Below, one piece after another: positions 12,032 through 25,687 of a stretch of 64,000 nt of DNA. Position 1 is the stretch's first letter. Each line of letters opens with the position of its first letter. Made by a program: the position numbers and the translations under genes. The DNA is taken from positions 124,001 through 188,000 of the forward strand of contig JAVTVJ010000142.1 of the NCBI GenBank assembly GCA_034509425.1, in the 5' to 3' direction. This stretch comes from Eopsaltria australis (taxonomy: Eukaryota; Chordata; Aves; Passeriformes; Petroicidae). The notes below the pieces were generated by a model. That model was not told where the DNA came from and did no database searches. It saw only the letters and a list, made by a program, of their open reading frames with translations.

Positions 12032-15000
12032 ATTTAAACAGGTGGACATGTAAAGAAGTAGAAATTCCTACAGTTTTTTTCAGAACTTTTCCTAAATCAA
12101 AATTAAGTAAGAAGATAGTTATCTATCTTTTCTGTACCCTTCAGAACTTGCCTATACACAGCTTTAAATGTTCTCCCCTATAATCTGTGTACCCATATCA
12201 TCCATGTGTCTTTTACCTAGTGACTGTCTGCTTTTGAAAAATACTGATTAAAATGAATTCAGTCTGACTGCCCATCCTCAGCACAAACAAGAATTTTTCA
12301 GTTTTTCACTCTGACTAAAGATCAGCTTGGGACAATCAACAGCATTGCATTTTTTCAAACCAAAATCTGATAATTTGCTGCCTAGTACAAAGTGAAACAC
12401 TAATATTTTGTAAGTTTTGAAAGGACTTTATCCTCATGGTAGTAGAATTCTGAAACACGATTTTTGTGGTTTTTTTCTTCCTCAGACATAAGGAAGTTGC
12501 TAGAAATATGGTTATTACATTCTTTGGTTTTCTTAAGTGGTTAGTTACTTGCCTAAATTCTTTTATAACAACAGTCTTCTCTTGTTGCAGTGAAATAACT
12601 GGTTTAAATTTAAAAAAATTAAAAAGTTAAAGCTCTGGCTTTGGCATGGGTGAGTATTATTTGTCTGAAACCATACTTGATTTGGAAAGTTTTGGCTATG
12701 GTGGTGCAAAGCCCTTGACACTACTTCAGACTTTAGGTCAGTAGGGAATATTCAAGTACCTTCCTGATAACTAAGCATGACTTGGTGATCAAAGATGTCA
12801 AGTGACTTATCTGGAGGATGACTACAGAAAAGTTGTGGCCAGAAGCCTTTAAACCCATATACCTGTCTGTGTGTTTATTAATGTCATCAGTAGTGGCAAA
12901 TGCAGTATAAAGTTTAAAAAAATAATGCTCTATTTTTTTAACTGGATTTATAAAGTCCAAATGTTTACTTAGAAATTAAACATTTTTGGTACTGGGGCCT
13001 CTAGGATATGTTGGCAGTGGAAAAACTAACCTACACCAGATGGCAGAGGTTAAAGAAATACTATAAAATATGGCTTCTATTCATACGGTTCTCAGACAAA
13101 CAGAACCCCAAGCAGAAAAAAACTGTGAAAGTGGAAAACCTTTTCATTTGCTTACATTTCTCTTTGCTACTCAGCAAACCTGAGAGGTATTGTATCATCA
13201 CGTATCAAGGAAGTAATATGCCAGATTGTTGTAACAGGTGGAATATGTTTGTTTGTAACACGTTGAATCTGAAATAAAGAAAGGACAAAGTTACTAAAGG
13301 TTTTTACAAAAACATTTACAAAATGGAAGTACCTCAGTTTTGTACCTTCAAAGCTTACTGCCTAAGTCACAATTTGAGACAACAGCTGCATTTTGCACCC
13401 AAAATATAAAAATCATACTCTCAATTTTTCACAGGTTCAGTTAATTTGGCTAGGTGAACATATAAGCTAAAGACATAATTCTGTATTAGCATTTTTAATT
13501 AAACATTTACAAGAGAGAGCAATTTTTATCTCTACTTCATTCTATTTTACCTAAGCTATATAATCTCTAAACTTCATCCTTATTTTTTTGTTTCTGAAGC
13601 TCCTTAAAGTCACAACTGTTTTGTGATTTCAATGTATTTACATAGTATTTCGTGAATCTATTATGTTTATAAAATAAATGCACTCATAATAGAAATACTT
13701 CTTGTACAATTTTTGTCAGTTCAAAAAATCCACTGTGAACCCAAATCTGTAAAGCAAAACGTGTGATACAACCCATTTCCTTATTACATATGTAGTCATA
13801 TGATGTTTTAAAAAAAAAGAGGAAAAAAAAATGATGTGAACTTGGGCACAATGGACCATGCTGTCAAAAATATTCAGTTGTCAAAAATGCAGATGGCATA
13901 AAAACAGAGAAACAGATCAGTTATCGGAAGGGAGGGTTAATAGGAACTATTGCATGAATTTTTAAAATTGATTATGTGCCTAAATATGTGGGTGGGTATC
14001 TAGTAAGGTCTTCAAGAACACCTATTTTTTTTTTAAAAAAAACCACATTTATGTGAATAGTTAGGTAATTAATTGAGAGACATGGTCAAATGTCCAAGAC
14101 AGAAATAAATGTTCTCCCATATAAACAATGGTAAAAAAAGGAAACAGCAAGATGTCTGGGGAGGGAAAAGCTTCCTGATGACTTGTCCTTTTCCCTTAAA
14201 AAAAAAGAACAAAAAAAAGAAAAAAATGAAAGTAGAGCAGAAGCAAATGGAAAGCTCTGCACAATGAAAACAACTACTGAGCAGTTTTTGGAAACATTCA
14301 GTAAAGATTTCATTTGCAGTGCCTGAACTACAAGCCATTACTAATGAAACAGCACTACTAAGGACATTCAAAAGGATGATTAAGGTCCGTAACAAGCTAC
14401 CTGGCCAATCTCAAAGAGCTCAGCTGGAGGCAGGCTCTCCCTTTTCCTTGCTGAGCAGTTCCCCAGAGAAAGAGAGAAATCTTGAAATACAGAATATTCT
14501 TACAACTACTGTGACTGTTCCCTCCTTCTGCCCACCCTATTTTTGCCCCCTTTGCCTGTAAGACTAGTGGCATTTTGGTGTGAATACAAAGCCTCCTTGC
14601 GATGGATTTAGAGTCAAGTGTTCATAATAAACTCATCTCTTATTGCTAGGCAACACTGAGCAATGTGAATTTGTCACTTCTGTTTGGTGCAACTTTCAAT
14701 TTCACCTCCAACTGTAACAATATAGCCTGCTATATTTTAGATGCCACTGTGGTTGGATGCCATCCCAGGAAAGATGTGAACTACTACTGACAGGGAGTGA
14801 ATGACTGGCAATGGGCATAAGCAGTTTTTTGATTCTTAAGCCTTGACATATAATTAATTGCTAGATTTATTCTTCTAAGAAACTCATACTTCACGATTCC
14901 TATGGCAAATGGAACAAACAAATTCCCAGTGAGGGAAAGTTTTGTTTGCCTGTTTAGCTTTCTTTCATGTAGTATTTGTTCTGTTCATATTTTTCTGCTT

Positions 15001-16844
15001 TGACTGTCTTTTTGAGGGGTGACTATAAGCAAAATTCAAATCGTAAGTGCCCTCAATCAAGCAAGTATCATTATTTCTAAGGCATATCCAATTATTTGTT
15101 TGAATCAATACATTTCTTACCACTGAATACCCCTTGCATCTAACACCACCCGTTGTTGAGGAGCTCAGATTATTGTAGAATGAATACTATAGTCACAATT
15201 TTTTCAATCTGAAACCAAACTCCCAATCCAATATAAAATAAGATTAATTCTATGATGTGCTATCTAGCTCTCTATATTTTTTTTATTATAGGACTGGTAA
15301 TTTTTTTTTAAAACCTTATTGTGATTGTCTGATCTGCCTATGAGGTCACAGCTCTTTGATCTTTAAAGAATTAGGTCTGTTTGAAGGGCAAAAAAGGGAA
15401 AACTGAAAACTGATATTGCTTCAGCACCTTTGTCTAAGACATAGCTAGAAAAAGGGAGAAATTTATACTTCAAAGAAAATACATGTCTTCTAAAAAATCA
15501 TAATCAACAGTCATTTCTCTAAATGTTTAGAAACATTTCACAACTACATTAACTACAGAAATATGCCAAACAACTGAGAATCTTAGTAATATTTTAGTCT
15601 TTGCATATTTTCACTGACTCACTGAAAACAAAAGGAGTTTCTGTAACTGTATGAATGAACCATGGCATGTGCATGTTCTTTTAAGAAAGGCCAAGGGTGC
15701 AGTTCTATTTTCTTAGCTCTGCTTTCATATTTATGTGTCTCATTTCCAGCTCATTGCTGATGCCTTAGTTGCACTATCCATCAACACTTTTATCCTCCTT
15801 GTTCCTCAAAAAGAACATAAAATCCTTTTTTATGTCGTGGTAATATTATTGCAAATAAAAGCAAATACCAAAATCTTTATTAGTCTGCCAAAATAATAAA
15901 CTATTTAATAAAAGCATGCTGTAAAAATAAGGTCATTTGCATCACTCAAGTTTCTTGCAGAAAATACAGAGAATTATTGGTCAAAAAGTACAAACTGACA
16001 GCAATTATTTTTGCTGTTGATCTAATGCTGCCTGAATATGGGTTAAAAAATGCACTAAGGTTTCACAAGTTTTCTATCTTTAAATGTTTCCTTTTAATGC
16101 TGTAGTATACATAAGAGCCTGGGAGAATCAAATTTTTCAAAGCTGTTTCTTACAAATCTTATCTATAATGGAAGGAGGAGAGACTCGACATACCCTATTA
16201 GAAATCTTTAATGCAAAGCTTATAGTAACCTTCTGACTCCTATACTGCTACAAGATTTATCATCCAAATATTTAGCATTTTTATACTCCTTATTAATTGT
16301 GTTTGGTTAGGATTTGTGTCAGCTTTAGCTGTATGATTTTCTTTCACCTTTTCCTTTTGCTATCCTTGCAGAAGAGAGATCAATGAGAAGCTTCTATATA
16401 AGAAGTTTGTTAAATGTTTAAAGTTCCTCATGCTGGTAAAATCATGTATCTAATGTCTGATCCTTTTTTTCCTGTACTACAAACCTCACCATTATTTTCT
16501 CACTGCAGTTTCTCTCCCCATCTGGCAGTTTTGCAAATATGTTATTTGATAGAGCACAGAAAAATCAGTTGCCGTGGTGAGATTTAAATACTGCTTGTGA
16601 TGTCCCTGAATACTTCCCTAGAAGAACCTGCACATAAACACTGAAAATAAGCTAATCTTGTAAATTTATATAATTAGAAATTATCTAATTCATTACACAA
16701 AAAGTATTTCCCTTAATTGCCATAATCTAAATGATAAGAAAGATTTTTAGAGCAATTGAGTCAAAAGGTTTATGAAAAGATGCTTTTAAAATTACTTATT
16801 ACAATGTTTTGTAACTTACTCAGTTCTAAACTCCCATAATTCTC

Positions 16845-17010
16845 AAAGTACTCTGCAAGGTACAGCTATGTCACTTTACATATAGAGAAACTGAAACAAA
16901 GAGCAGCTGAAGTAGCAGGAATGATCGAGCAACAATCAACAAGTTATTGACCAGAGAATAAAATTTCAAGATTCAGATCACTGGTGCTGTCTCAGTATTT
17001 TTGGGCTCTA
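16845..17010 (+). repeat. Possible ancient L2/CR1-like LINE tail relic
   Basis: The stretch with ACTTTACATATAGAGAAACT then GAAACAAAGAGCAGCTGAAG resembles the conserved tail of old amniote LINEs (a TTTACAGATGAGGAAACTGAGGCACAGAG-type motif), followed by a decayed CACTGGTGCTGTCTC-like segment. Only a short core can be matched by eye, so this is a tentative call. Confidence 0.4.
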
Positions 17011-17014
17011 TTGC

Positions 17015-20000
17015 CTCAGCTTCTTAAGTGCAATAGAGATGCTCCACTTCTTGAGAGGATGAGACCTGTATAGAGATGAAATATTTTAAAAATACATTAT
17101 ATATATTGAAATGAGTACTTCATGGAGCCCTGTTAGTATATTCAATCATGCTTTAAACCATAAAGCAGCCAGGAGTTATTCTCCTTGCTTCACAGACTGC
17201 ACGCTGCTGAAAGCTGAATTAACTCTTCTATGAAATAATGTTTAGAATGTCACGTGATACATGCAGGGTAGATAAAAGAATGCGTGTTAGGAACAGCACT
17301 TTTTTTTTTAAATTCTGAAGGTGTGGAAATTTAGTATTTGTATCTGTTTGCATGTCAAGGTTAGTTTTTGTCTTGCAAACACCTGAGCTGTGTTACACAC
17401 CAGGTAACTCACATGTACCTAAATCAGTCATTTCCAAAGTTTACTGGTTTGGACATTGAACACAGTAACAGCAATTGCTGAACTAACAGCTCTCAGATAT
17501 ATGCAGGACTGTGTACTTCAGAAGGAAGGTTTTCAAGTCTTATGACAACCATACAATTGAACCACAGAATACTTACAAGAGCTTCAGTAAGCAGTGCTGT
17601 AGTTTAAATTAAAAGCATTTGCATTGTATGTGCTTGGTATTTATTGGGCTTGCTATGCTGTGTATACATCATTAAGACAGATGGGATTTTAAAGACTTAG
17701 ATAATTGTATGAATGTTAATTAGAGCTTTGTCTATTCAGGCTAAGAGATGCAATAAAGATATCACCAAATCACATTTTTCAGAATATTATATCTTGTATT
17801 ACCTGTAAAACTCAGCAGATGTGCAAAGGTCTTTTACAGATTATTTCTGAGTTGTGTTCTTACATACAAGAGAATTAAGTAATTGTCAGCAGTGAAACAA
17901 ACCAGTGGAAGATTTCTATAGACAAAAAAATTGTGACTTGAAAAGACTATAGATGATTAAAATTGCCCTTCAAATTTTTTTTAGAAAAATCTAGAAGCCC
18001 ACCAACCAAAAAAACCCAGACCCAAACAAACAACCAGTGGCACCAAGCAAACTGAAATTAATGTTCACACAGCAAAAACCAGGGATAGTCCTCTGGCATA
18101 GTTGACTATGGACAGAGAATCTGTGTGGTGAACCAGTAGTTCACAAAACTGCCTTTCCATCTCTGCAGATGGATGGTAAACTTTTGCTCGTCTCAGCTCA
18201 TATTCCTTAGGTTGCAATGATTTTTTTTACACTACTGCAGAAATACAATGACTGCAAAACTGGTTTTGAAAATCATAATGCTTATATGAAGACCAGAGTG
18301 CAGGTGCCCTGGTTTTTGTCTTTGCACAATTTCTCAGGCATTATAGAACCAATGGGAAAATTAGGAGATCTTTTTGTTCAAAACCAGTTCTTATCAATAT
18401 AGTAATCAGAAATACCTTTCAGACTCTTGAAAAGTATTTCTTTACTTCAAAGCTTAAACAACATCAAAGAAAGCATACAGACAAAGCAGTGTTGGAAAGG
18501 AAGTAACATGCCCTTATTTTTAGCACTTGCCCACTTGTCACTCTTAAACTCTAATCTGCCTTTCAAATGTAGTGTAATCTAATTTTTATGCATACTGTAT
18601 GCTCATACAAACAATTTCCTCATTTCAGAGTATGTTGAGTTTGGTAAAGGCTTTTGTACTTTTCCTTAACCTGTTTCAGAAATAGCACTGTCACCATTTG
18701 TCTCAGCAATATACAGGATGATGAAAATTGACATTTTTCTATATAGAAGTGAAAAGAATATTAGTTTTATCAAAGACTAGATCCCCTCTTCCCCTCCAGT
18801 TAGATGTGAATTTGGTCACTTCAGGGCTTACTGTGTAGGATTGATTTTAAGCAATGGTTCCTGTGGTTGCAGGCTCTATCACCTAATAATTGACCATGAC
18901 AGGAATTATATGTCCGAAGCCAAGGGGTAGAGTGAATAGCATATGTCAGGGTCAATTATAAGGTGGAAGACCCTGCGACAAAAAAGACTGCACTGATTAG
19001 AGCATGATGTTGACATGGGAGCTGAAGCTTCAATGTTATTTCAAAGGGCACTGTCACAGTCACCCTTCCTTCAGGACTCAAAATCAGAGGCAGATTATGC
19101 TACACATGATGTCATAAAGTTCAATGGGACGTTGGAAAGTAAAACTGATTTGCTGCTTCTTTCCAGCAATGAAATGCTTTCCCTGTATCACTCAAAATTC
19201 AGTTCACTACTTTGCTAATTAGGTCAAAACAGCTCCATACTTACTAGATTAATTCTCTTTTGAAAAATCTAACTGTGAGATGAAGAGTATTGAATGCGAT
19301 ACATTAAAATCTGTTTTGATGGTTAAAGTTATTAATGTTATTTTTACTGGCAAAATTGAACAAATAGAAACAGTGGAATGAAAAGAAAATAGTCCTTTTT
19401 ATTACTTACAGCTCTATTATAAATGTTTTATGGTACAGGAAGATTTTTGCAATGAAACAAATGGGCCAAAAAACTTGCTGTTTGCTTATTCCCCTGAAAC
19501 TTCACCAGCCTTAACCTACTCAAATGTTTTAATCAATGATGAACTGCAGAACCATTTAGTAAGTGAGGAATGATCTCAAATTATATATCACTACTATAGG
19601 AGACTATAGCTCCTTTTTAGATTTTCATTGCAACAGTCCAATTTTCTGACCCTTTTCATTGAAAGCTGTTTCTCTAAATTTCTGTGACTAAAAATATCCC
19701 AGCCATTTCTGCCTACAAGATGCCAGTGGTTTAGCTCATGATGGTGGAGAAGATACTGTAGCTTAACCTCATTAATTAGATAGCTAATTTCTCTATGTTC
19801 TCATGGATTATTATCTATGACATTTTTTCTGGATGTTTTGCAGCCAATAGATAACTCCCAATAAACTGAAGCCTATAGTTTGACACTCAAATTTGTTGGA
19901 TGATGAACACATTTTAAGGATTATCGAGCCTAGTCTCTTTCTTCCTCTCTAGAATGGTTAATAGTCTCTAACACCCAGAATCCAAAATCCAAAATTTCTG

Positions 20001-23000
20001 TCTTCAGTCTTCATTGGCAGTTAATCCAGCTTCACAGGAAACATCTCATGTTAGATAACAGGGACTTGATTTTGAATCTTGTACATGTACTTCTTTACAT
20101 TAAACTCTTCTCTGCTTTACATTTTTCCCAATGTATCATTAGATTAGCTTGCAAAAATATTTTGTATTTAAAATTTCCACAAAAAATTGAAATCTTTATT
20201 TCTAAAAACCCCATTTTTTTAATAAGTGAGAAAAAGTGAGAATATAAAAGTGCTTTAAACCTGTAAATATAACATCCCCACATAACTTTTCAATTGCAAT
20301 CAAAATAGATGTATGTAGAACAGAAACTCCTTTCTTACTGCAGGCTTTCTGGTGACCTGGAGTGGGTCAGACACCTTCTTTTGTCTTGAAAGTACTTAAA
20401 GACTTCACATGGACAAAAACACATTTAAATCTCATGGATTATGCTGAACAGAAAAAAGGTAAATTAATGATTTTGCCAGTCACACTCAACAGTTTCTCCT
20501 AGTGGTAATTAATTTTAGTGCTTTTACTTTTAATAGAGTAAAAATTTCAAACACTGAAAACTCATCTAGTCAAGTGAAAAACCTGTTCATTTGTTAATTT
20601 GATTATTAATTCAGCTGGCACTAGTGCCTGATGGAAACACTGGTCATTTTGACACAGGCATGACCTTCTGAGGTTAATGTTATACTTTGGACTCTCTGAA
20701 GAAATATAGATTGGTTAATGAAGTTCATCAAAAGCTTAGAAAAACTGACACCATATAAGGACAATTATCTATTAGTCAAGAACCTAGATAATGCTACCTT
20801 AGGTTAAATTGTGTTTCTGTCATGGTGGTTAATGAATACAGGTCTGAGAATCCTAAGGAGTTCTATATACAGGACAAAATAAAGTTGCTGAATTTCATAG
20901 TTCTGCAGAAAGAATTCAAATCACCTATGAAAATGACAAGCCTTGTCTGACCAGAACTAAGAAGAATAGGATGAGCTGTACGTATATTTAGTAGTGTTTA
21001 TATGGAGCACTTACGAGCAAGGAGGCCAAATAAGTCATTCTTCACATGCAGCGCTGATCACCAGGGCCATGTCTGTGTGAATGGCTGGAGATCAACTTTA
21101 AGTCAATGCCTATTTCTAGGTCTAAAAAGAGATGATCAGTGTGACAAGGTGCTCACACGAATCTTAAGAGGTTTTTTTATCTAGGGCATCATGAACAGTC
21201 AGCGTGGTTATGTGGCATTCAGAGCAATACTCTTTTCATCTGTCGAGCTGTAGTAATGTAGACAGTAGGACCTGAAGTCCTTGTACATCTGATGGGGAGA
21301 GATGCCGCCTGAGAAATTTCTTTTATTCAGATTTTGGTAGTATGTCAATGCATCTCATGCTGCCAAACCAGAATTCTTTCCTCAAAATATAATTCTAGTG
21401 TATCTCACAAAGAAATTGAAAATATCCTACTTACTGTGAAGTAAATGAAAATTCAGGGAAGCTGTCAATGACAGGCAGCTAAGGAAACTCTGCAGACGGT
21501 TTCTTAGTTAAAAGTCCTATATATTCTCCTGTAAAATCTTATACCATTTTTCTGTATTACACAGAGAACTTTGGGTATTAAGAGCCGCAAAAATTCTGCC
21601 ACCTGTTACATGAGGAAAACACCTCTGACTGCAGGAGAGTCAGAGCAGGACACCCTAATAAAAGCCAACAGTGGCATACTGCGAGCTACACCCATGAAAA
21701 CTCTAACATTCCCATTCTGGACCTGCTAAGCTAAGGTGGAGACAATCTTTGTTTCAAAATGGAAATATTCTTCTAACGCTATATCTGCTTTACATATGCA
21801 GTATTCTGTTACTTACTGGTGATTATAATAGGAAATCTTCTAATTAAGAACTTCATTAGTTCACCTTTAACTGCCAATCACCAGATAATTGGCCCTTTGC
21901 TAAGAGGCACTGCAGCTCAGGTATGCTAAAATGACTGTTTCTCAGAATAACTTACTGAAAGTAAGTTATTTTTGGAACTCATTTATAAGAGAACTTAATT
22001 AACTATTCCAGATCGTTAGGGATACTGCATTGCTTTTTTCAATCCTCTGACAGGTTCCTCCAGTTATACTAATTCATTATCATTATTTTCAACTTTCTAG
22101 GCAGAAAAGGGTGAAAAAGAAACACTGAGCCATTGCAGGCCTTCTGTACAAACTAGCCAGTACTCCCCTAAGATGAAAGGCAGCTTGGGTGGATTTTATT
22201 GTTTGAGCTGCTGTGGTAGTACAGCAGAATGTCTTGGGGCAAGTAGTTTGAGAGATGGTGCACTGTCTTTTGTCCACTGTCATATGGCAGAACTTTTTAA
22301 GAGCAATGACACTACACCACAGTTATTCCATTAGGTAAATGAAAGCCAACAGATTTTCTCATTCAATACACTCCACATAATTTGAAAATAGCCCACTTCT
22401 GGGTAAAATGCAAATTTGTTTTGAAACCCCACTTTATTAATTCAATTTTGATATATTTCACAAATTCTGAGATCCAAATGCCACTTTTTCAATTGTGAAA
22501 ATAACTACTGATGTCTTCATGAAGTGGAAGCAAAAATTCCAGTTACACTAGTACATGAAGCAGACCTTGGTCCTACAGTACTGTATTTCACTTCTACTTG
22601 AAACAAGTCTGACTTTAAGTGGAAATTTGGTTTTATTGGAAGCTGTAAAACTGAATGCAATAGAATCACCCACCCAAAATTCAGCTACATTGTATCAACA
22701 ATAGATTAATAATAACAGACTTTTTTGAAAATGCAGGACATCAGAATTACTCTCTTTGCAGATCTTCTAACAATGCTTAGAAAAGATCTTTACAAGTCTT
22801 TGAATATTTGTTCTAGAGATATCTGATAACAGCTACAGATTATATGGTCTTTCCTTTTTACAAATAAGTAGAATAATTCATATACCTGATTTTTACTTTC
22901 CATGCATCATTGCTAAGTACTGCAAATAAGCATCTTCTAAGTGTTCACAACTACAAGCTGAATTATCCTTTTTTGTGATAATAAAAAAGTAAACATATAT

Positions 23001-23915
23001 CGTTCAAACCCAAAAAATATAGAGGTGATGTATCACAAAATTACCTTCCTCTTTTTTTATTTTCTGGGCAATAAATCAAATAACTTTGTTCTGCCTTTTG
23101 TTTCAGTTCCTTGGAGGTCTGGTTATTTTCTGCTAGATAAAGTACTATGCATTTTAGTAATTTCTGCTAAAATCTCTTTTCCAATTCAGAACTGCCTTTA
23201 TGAGCTAAAAAGAGAAATCCCAACCCCTAAAAAAATTCCTGAGGTTTCATCAGAATTTCACATCTATGAGAGGTGACCCTCTTTTAGATCACCTAGGATG
23301 TTTTGAAGAGCAGAAAAAGCTTTCAAAGATTTACACATTGTCATCCTCAACAAGCCAGCAGGAAACTCAAGTGCCCTGTAAGCAATTCCAAGACAAGTCA
23401 AATATTCTGTCTCATAATGCTGGCCGGTGATGGCCAAAGCATGAACCAAAGATTTTTTTTTTAATCTTTTTTGCAGTTATTCCAATGCAGAAAAATCTAC
23501 ATTGTGTTTACTACCTCTTCACAACTACTTATCAAGTAAGTTTTATACCAATTGTCATTTCCTAATTTTTTAAAAGTGTATTTAGGAAGGCATCATCACC
23601 TTCATATCTGCCCATAATTATTCACTCCTATTTTACAGTGATTTACTGTATAAATCATGTGGTGACTAAAATCATCTTAAAAAAAAAAAGTGGTTTTTCA
23701 AGCTGTTTCATGAGCTGTACATAAAAACCACTTATATACTTGTCTCACTACGCATTTATTTTGGTACATTTATCACTATAACAAAATGCTTTTTTTAAGA
23801 GTATTTTCTTTCATCTTGTCTCTTACTGGGAACTTCATACTCAACAACCTATGAGTGCAAGGAACTAATGTAAAGCCTGAGTGGTATAGATTTTTATATA
23901 GCATTGTATGATACC
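17015..23915. other. Intergenic DNA, nothing recognised except one hairpin
   Basis: AT-rich sequence with only short, unconvincing open frames. A perfect 10-base inverted repeat is at 21946-21970. The A/C-rich stretch near 18000-18040 is low complexity. No conserved coding signal was seen. Confidence 0.65.
21946..21970. repeat. Perfect 10-base hairpin with 5-base loop
   Basis: AATAACTTAC (21946-21955) and GTAAGTTATT (21961-21970) pair exactly around TGAAA. The tight loop makes this a good candidate for cruciform or RNA hairpin formation. No gene is associated with it. Confidence 0.9.
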
Positions 23916-23917
23916 AT

Positions 23918-24425
23918 GTTACAGAGGGCTGGTAAGTCAGCATTCACAGTGCATAAAGCATTTATCCCAGCCTTGAGGAAGACAGCCTTTCGTGGTATCT
24001 GCAGCGTTTGCTGTAACCAAATTCAGCAGGAACCATGAATGGGCATTCCCGGTCACTGGAGTAGCAGGCTGGCACCGCAGCGAGCGGGGCAGCCCCGAGG
24101 CACAGCCTGAGGCACCGTGCTGGTCCCAGCACACCAGGCTCCAGCCAGGGTGGGCAACCAACCGCGCTCCAGGGGCTTCTTGCCTCAGTTTAGTCTCACA
24201 GGCCCTTGGAACCAAAACCTGGAGAGTACCGGGCTCTCAGACTGCTGCTCGAAACCCTGCCACGATAGCATCAGCAATGTCTTTATCTGCTGGTATAAGA
24301 CTCCTGAAGTTAAGTCTAGCAATAGAGTTTCTTCAAGAGAACGTTTCTTGACATAGGAGAAATAAACTTATGTGCCAGAGTGGGCACCTGGGTAATCTTT
24401 TGACTTAGCCTGCAAACCTACAGGG
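23918..24425 (+). other. GC-richer segment with LTR-like signals (tentative)
   Basis: About 500 bases of clearly higher GC than the left flank sit between AT-rich DNA and the CpG island. A TATAAGA at 24294-24300 is followed 67 bases later by AATAAA at 24361-24366, the TATA-to-polyadenylation spacing seen in retroviral long terminal repeats. Overlapping frames on both strands (23992-24351 plus, 23937-24215 minus) look non-coding. I cannot define terminal inverted dinucleotides or a target duplication with confidence. It may simply be the shore of the CpG island. Confidence 0.25.
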
Positions 24426-25261
24426 GTGTCTGTCATGGGACTCGTGGCAGGATTGCTCAGAAAATTGGCCCAAAACAGGGATCAGATGACAGACTCAGAT
24501 TTTCGGTCTGCAGCAGACGAACCCGAAGGTGCAGACGGACATTTTTGTGCTCGCCTGCGAGCAGAGAGCAGCGAGGCAGCCAGGTCAGCTCTGCTGATCC
24601 TCCCTCCTTGTTGCCACGATCACTGGCCCGCCGCGACTCCTGCCCTCGCTGCGGGCCCTGTTGGCCTCCCTGCCCCGAGCCCCGGTGCAGTTCCGACTTA
24701 TGCCCTGCAGTCCCCCCGGCGGGCACCCCACGGACGGGGCGGCCTCCCTCGGTCGGCCCCGTTCCCTCGGCAGCAGTCGCTCGGAGCAGGTCCGTGCCGT
24801 GGCTCTTCGCGGAACGACAGAAGGCACCACACAGGCACGGGGAAGCGGCAAGAGGGCGATGCCCTCGAACGGCCGGCCCGGGCCTGCCAGCGCGGCCGCC
24901 CTGCCCCCCATAGGCGCCCGGCGCTCTGCCTCCGCGGCCGAGCCCTCCTCCCGCCCGGACCCGGGCCGCGTCCGGGCTCCGCCGCTCCGACCGACGCGCA
25001 GCACCGCGGCGGGGACAGCGCACCTCTCCGGGCACGGGGGCCCGGCGGCTCGCCGAGCCTCGATCTGCGCAGGCAGTCTGCCGGCCTGCCCCGGGAGGAG
25101 GGCCCGGCGAGGGGAGGCGGCCAAGCGGTAGCGGTAGCAACGGAGGAGCCGGCGGCGTGCGCAGCCCAGGGTGACTGTGGCGACCGGGCTCCTTCCCCGC
25201 AGCGCTTGCCGGCTGTCGCCCACCTCCCTGTCAGTGTTACCGCCCCCGGCCTGCGAGCAAC

Positions 25262-25284
25262 ATGAGAGTAGTGGCTTTGATCAG
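25262..25284 (+). CDS. DPH6: DPH6 coding exon 1 (residues 1 to 8, phase 2 end)
   Basis: These 23 coding bases encode MRVVALI plus the first two bases of Ser8. The ATG has A at -3 (aacATGa), a favourable Kozak context, and sits in the CpG island. The hydrophobic MRVVALIS strand leading into SGGKDS is the expected first beta strand of the PP-loop ATPase fold. The donor is AG|GTAACG, which lacks the usual G at +5. A nearby alternative, TAT|GTGAGC at about 25307, would read through TAA immediately after codon 8, so it cannot be the productive donor. Exon 1 alone would be too short to recognise; it is secured by its exact phase match to exon 2. Confidence 0.93.
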
Positions 25285-25656
25285 GTAACGCGCTGACGGA
25301 GCGCCTATGTGAGCGAGCGAGGGGCGTCTCGCAGGCGGAGAGAGGGCGCGGGGAGAAGCCCTGCCCGCACGGGGGTCGTGCTCCACCCAGCGCCACCCGG
25401 GAGACCCGCCCGGCCCTTTCCGCCCGGCCTTCCCGCCCATGCGTTTCCTGCTGCCCCCCTTCCCCTGTCCTGGCGACTCGTTCCCAGCCGGCTGCTGGCT
25501 GTGCCTATGGCCCCTGCAGTGGCCGGCTCCGAGTGCCGCGGCGGGGCGGTCCCTGCCTGCGAGTATGGTGCGACTGGGACAGTTTCTTCTTTAGTCTGCC
25601 CGTGTTCTCGAAGAGTTGAGGAATAACCGGTGTCTTTTTAAAATTAAACAAGAAAC

Positions 25657-25687
25657 CACCCCCCCCATCCCCCCCCAAAAAAAAAAA
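25657..25687. repeat. C8-AT-C8-A11 low-complexity tract inside the CpG island
   Basis: Two runs of eight C (25659-25666 and 25669-25676) are followed by A11. The complementary strand carries two G8 runs, so G-rich secondary structure in the DNA or in antisense RNA is conceivable. A longer C/A-rich region continues to about 25735. Confidence 0.93.

Larger units (their letters stand above)
8190..16840. other. Intergenic DNA with simple repeats and one hairpin
   Basis: No gene is supported. It contains a short CA repeat at 12006-12031, A-rich stretches near 13810 and 14200, and the perfect inverted repeat at 10792-10825. Open frames such as 14069-14395 on the minus strand read through the A/T-rich tracts and have low-complexity Phe-rich translations. 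Confidence 0.65.

Noticed and set aside
14069..14395. 108-codon minus-strand frame
   Set aside because: It reads through A-rich tracts (translated as Phe runs) and is overlapped by other frames. No coding signal.
24426..25265. 279-codon plus-strand frame across the CpG island, with several overlapping minus-strand frames (for example 24457-25140 and 24698-25396)
   Set aside because: CpG-rich DNA has few stop codons, so long frames appear in most phases and on both strands. The translations are Ala/Arg/Pro/Gly-rich without domains, and the plus-strand frame begins at a GTG.
25255..25268. Upstream frame whose TGA stop overlaps the DPH6 ATG (ATGA), suggesting termination-reinitiation
   Set aside because: The frame has no internal ATG in its last ~800 bases. 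A transcript starting near the DPH6 start codon would not initiate it, so the overlap is coincidental.
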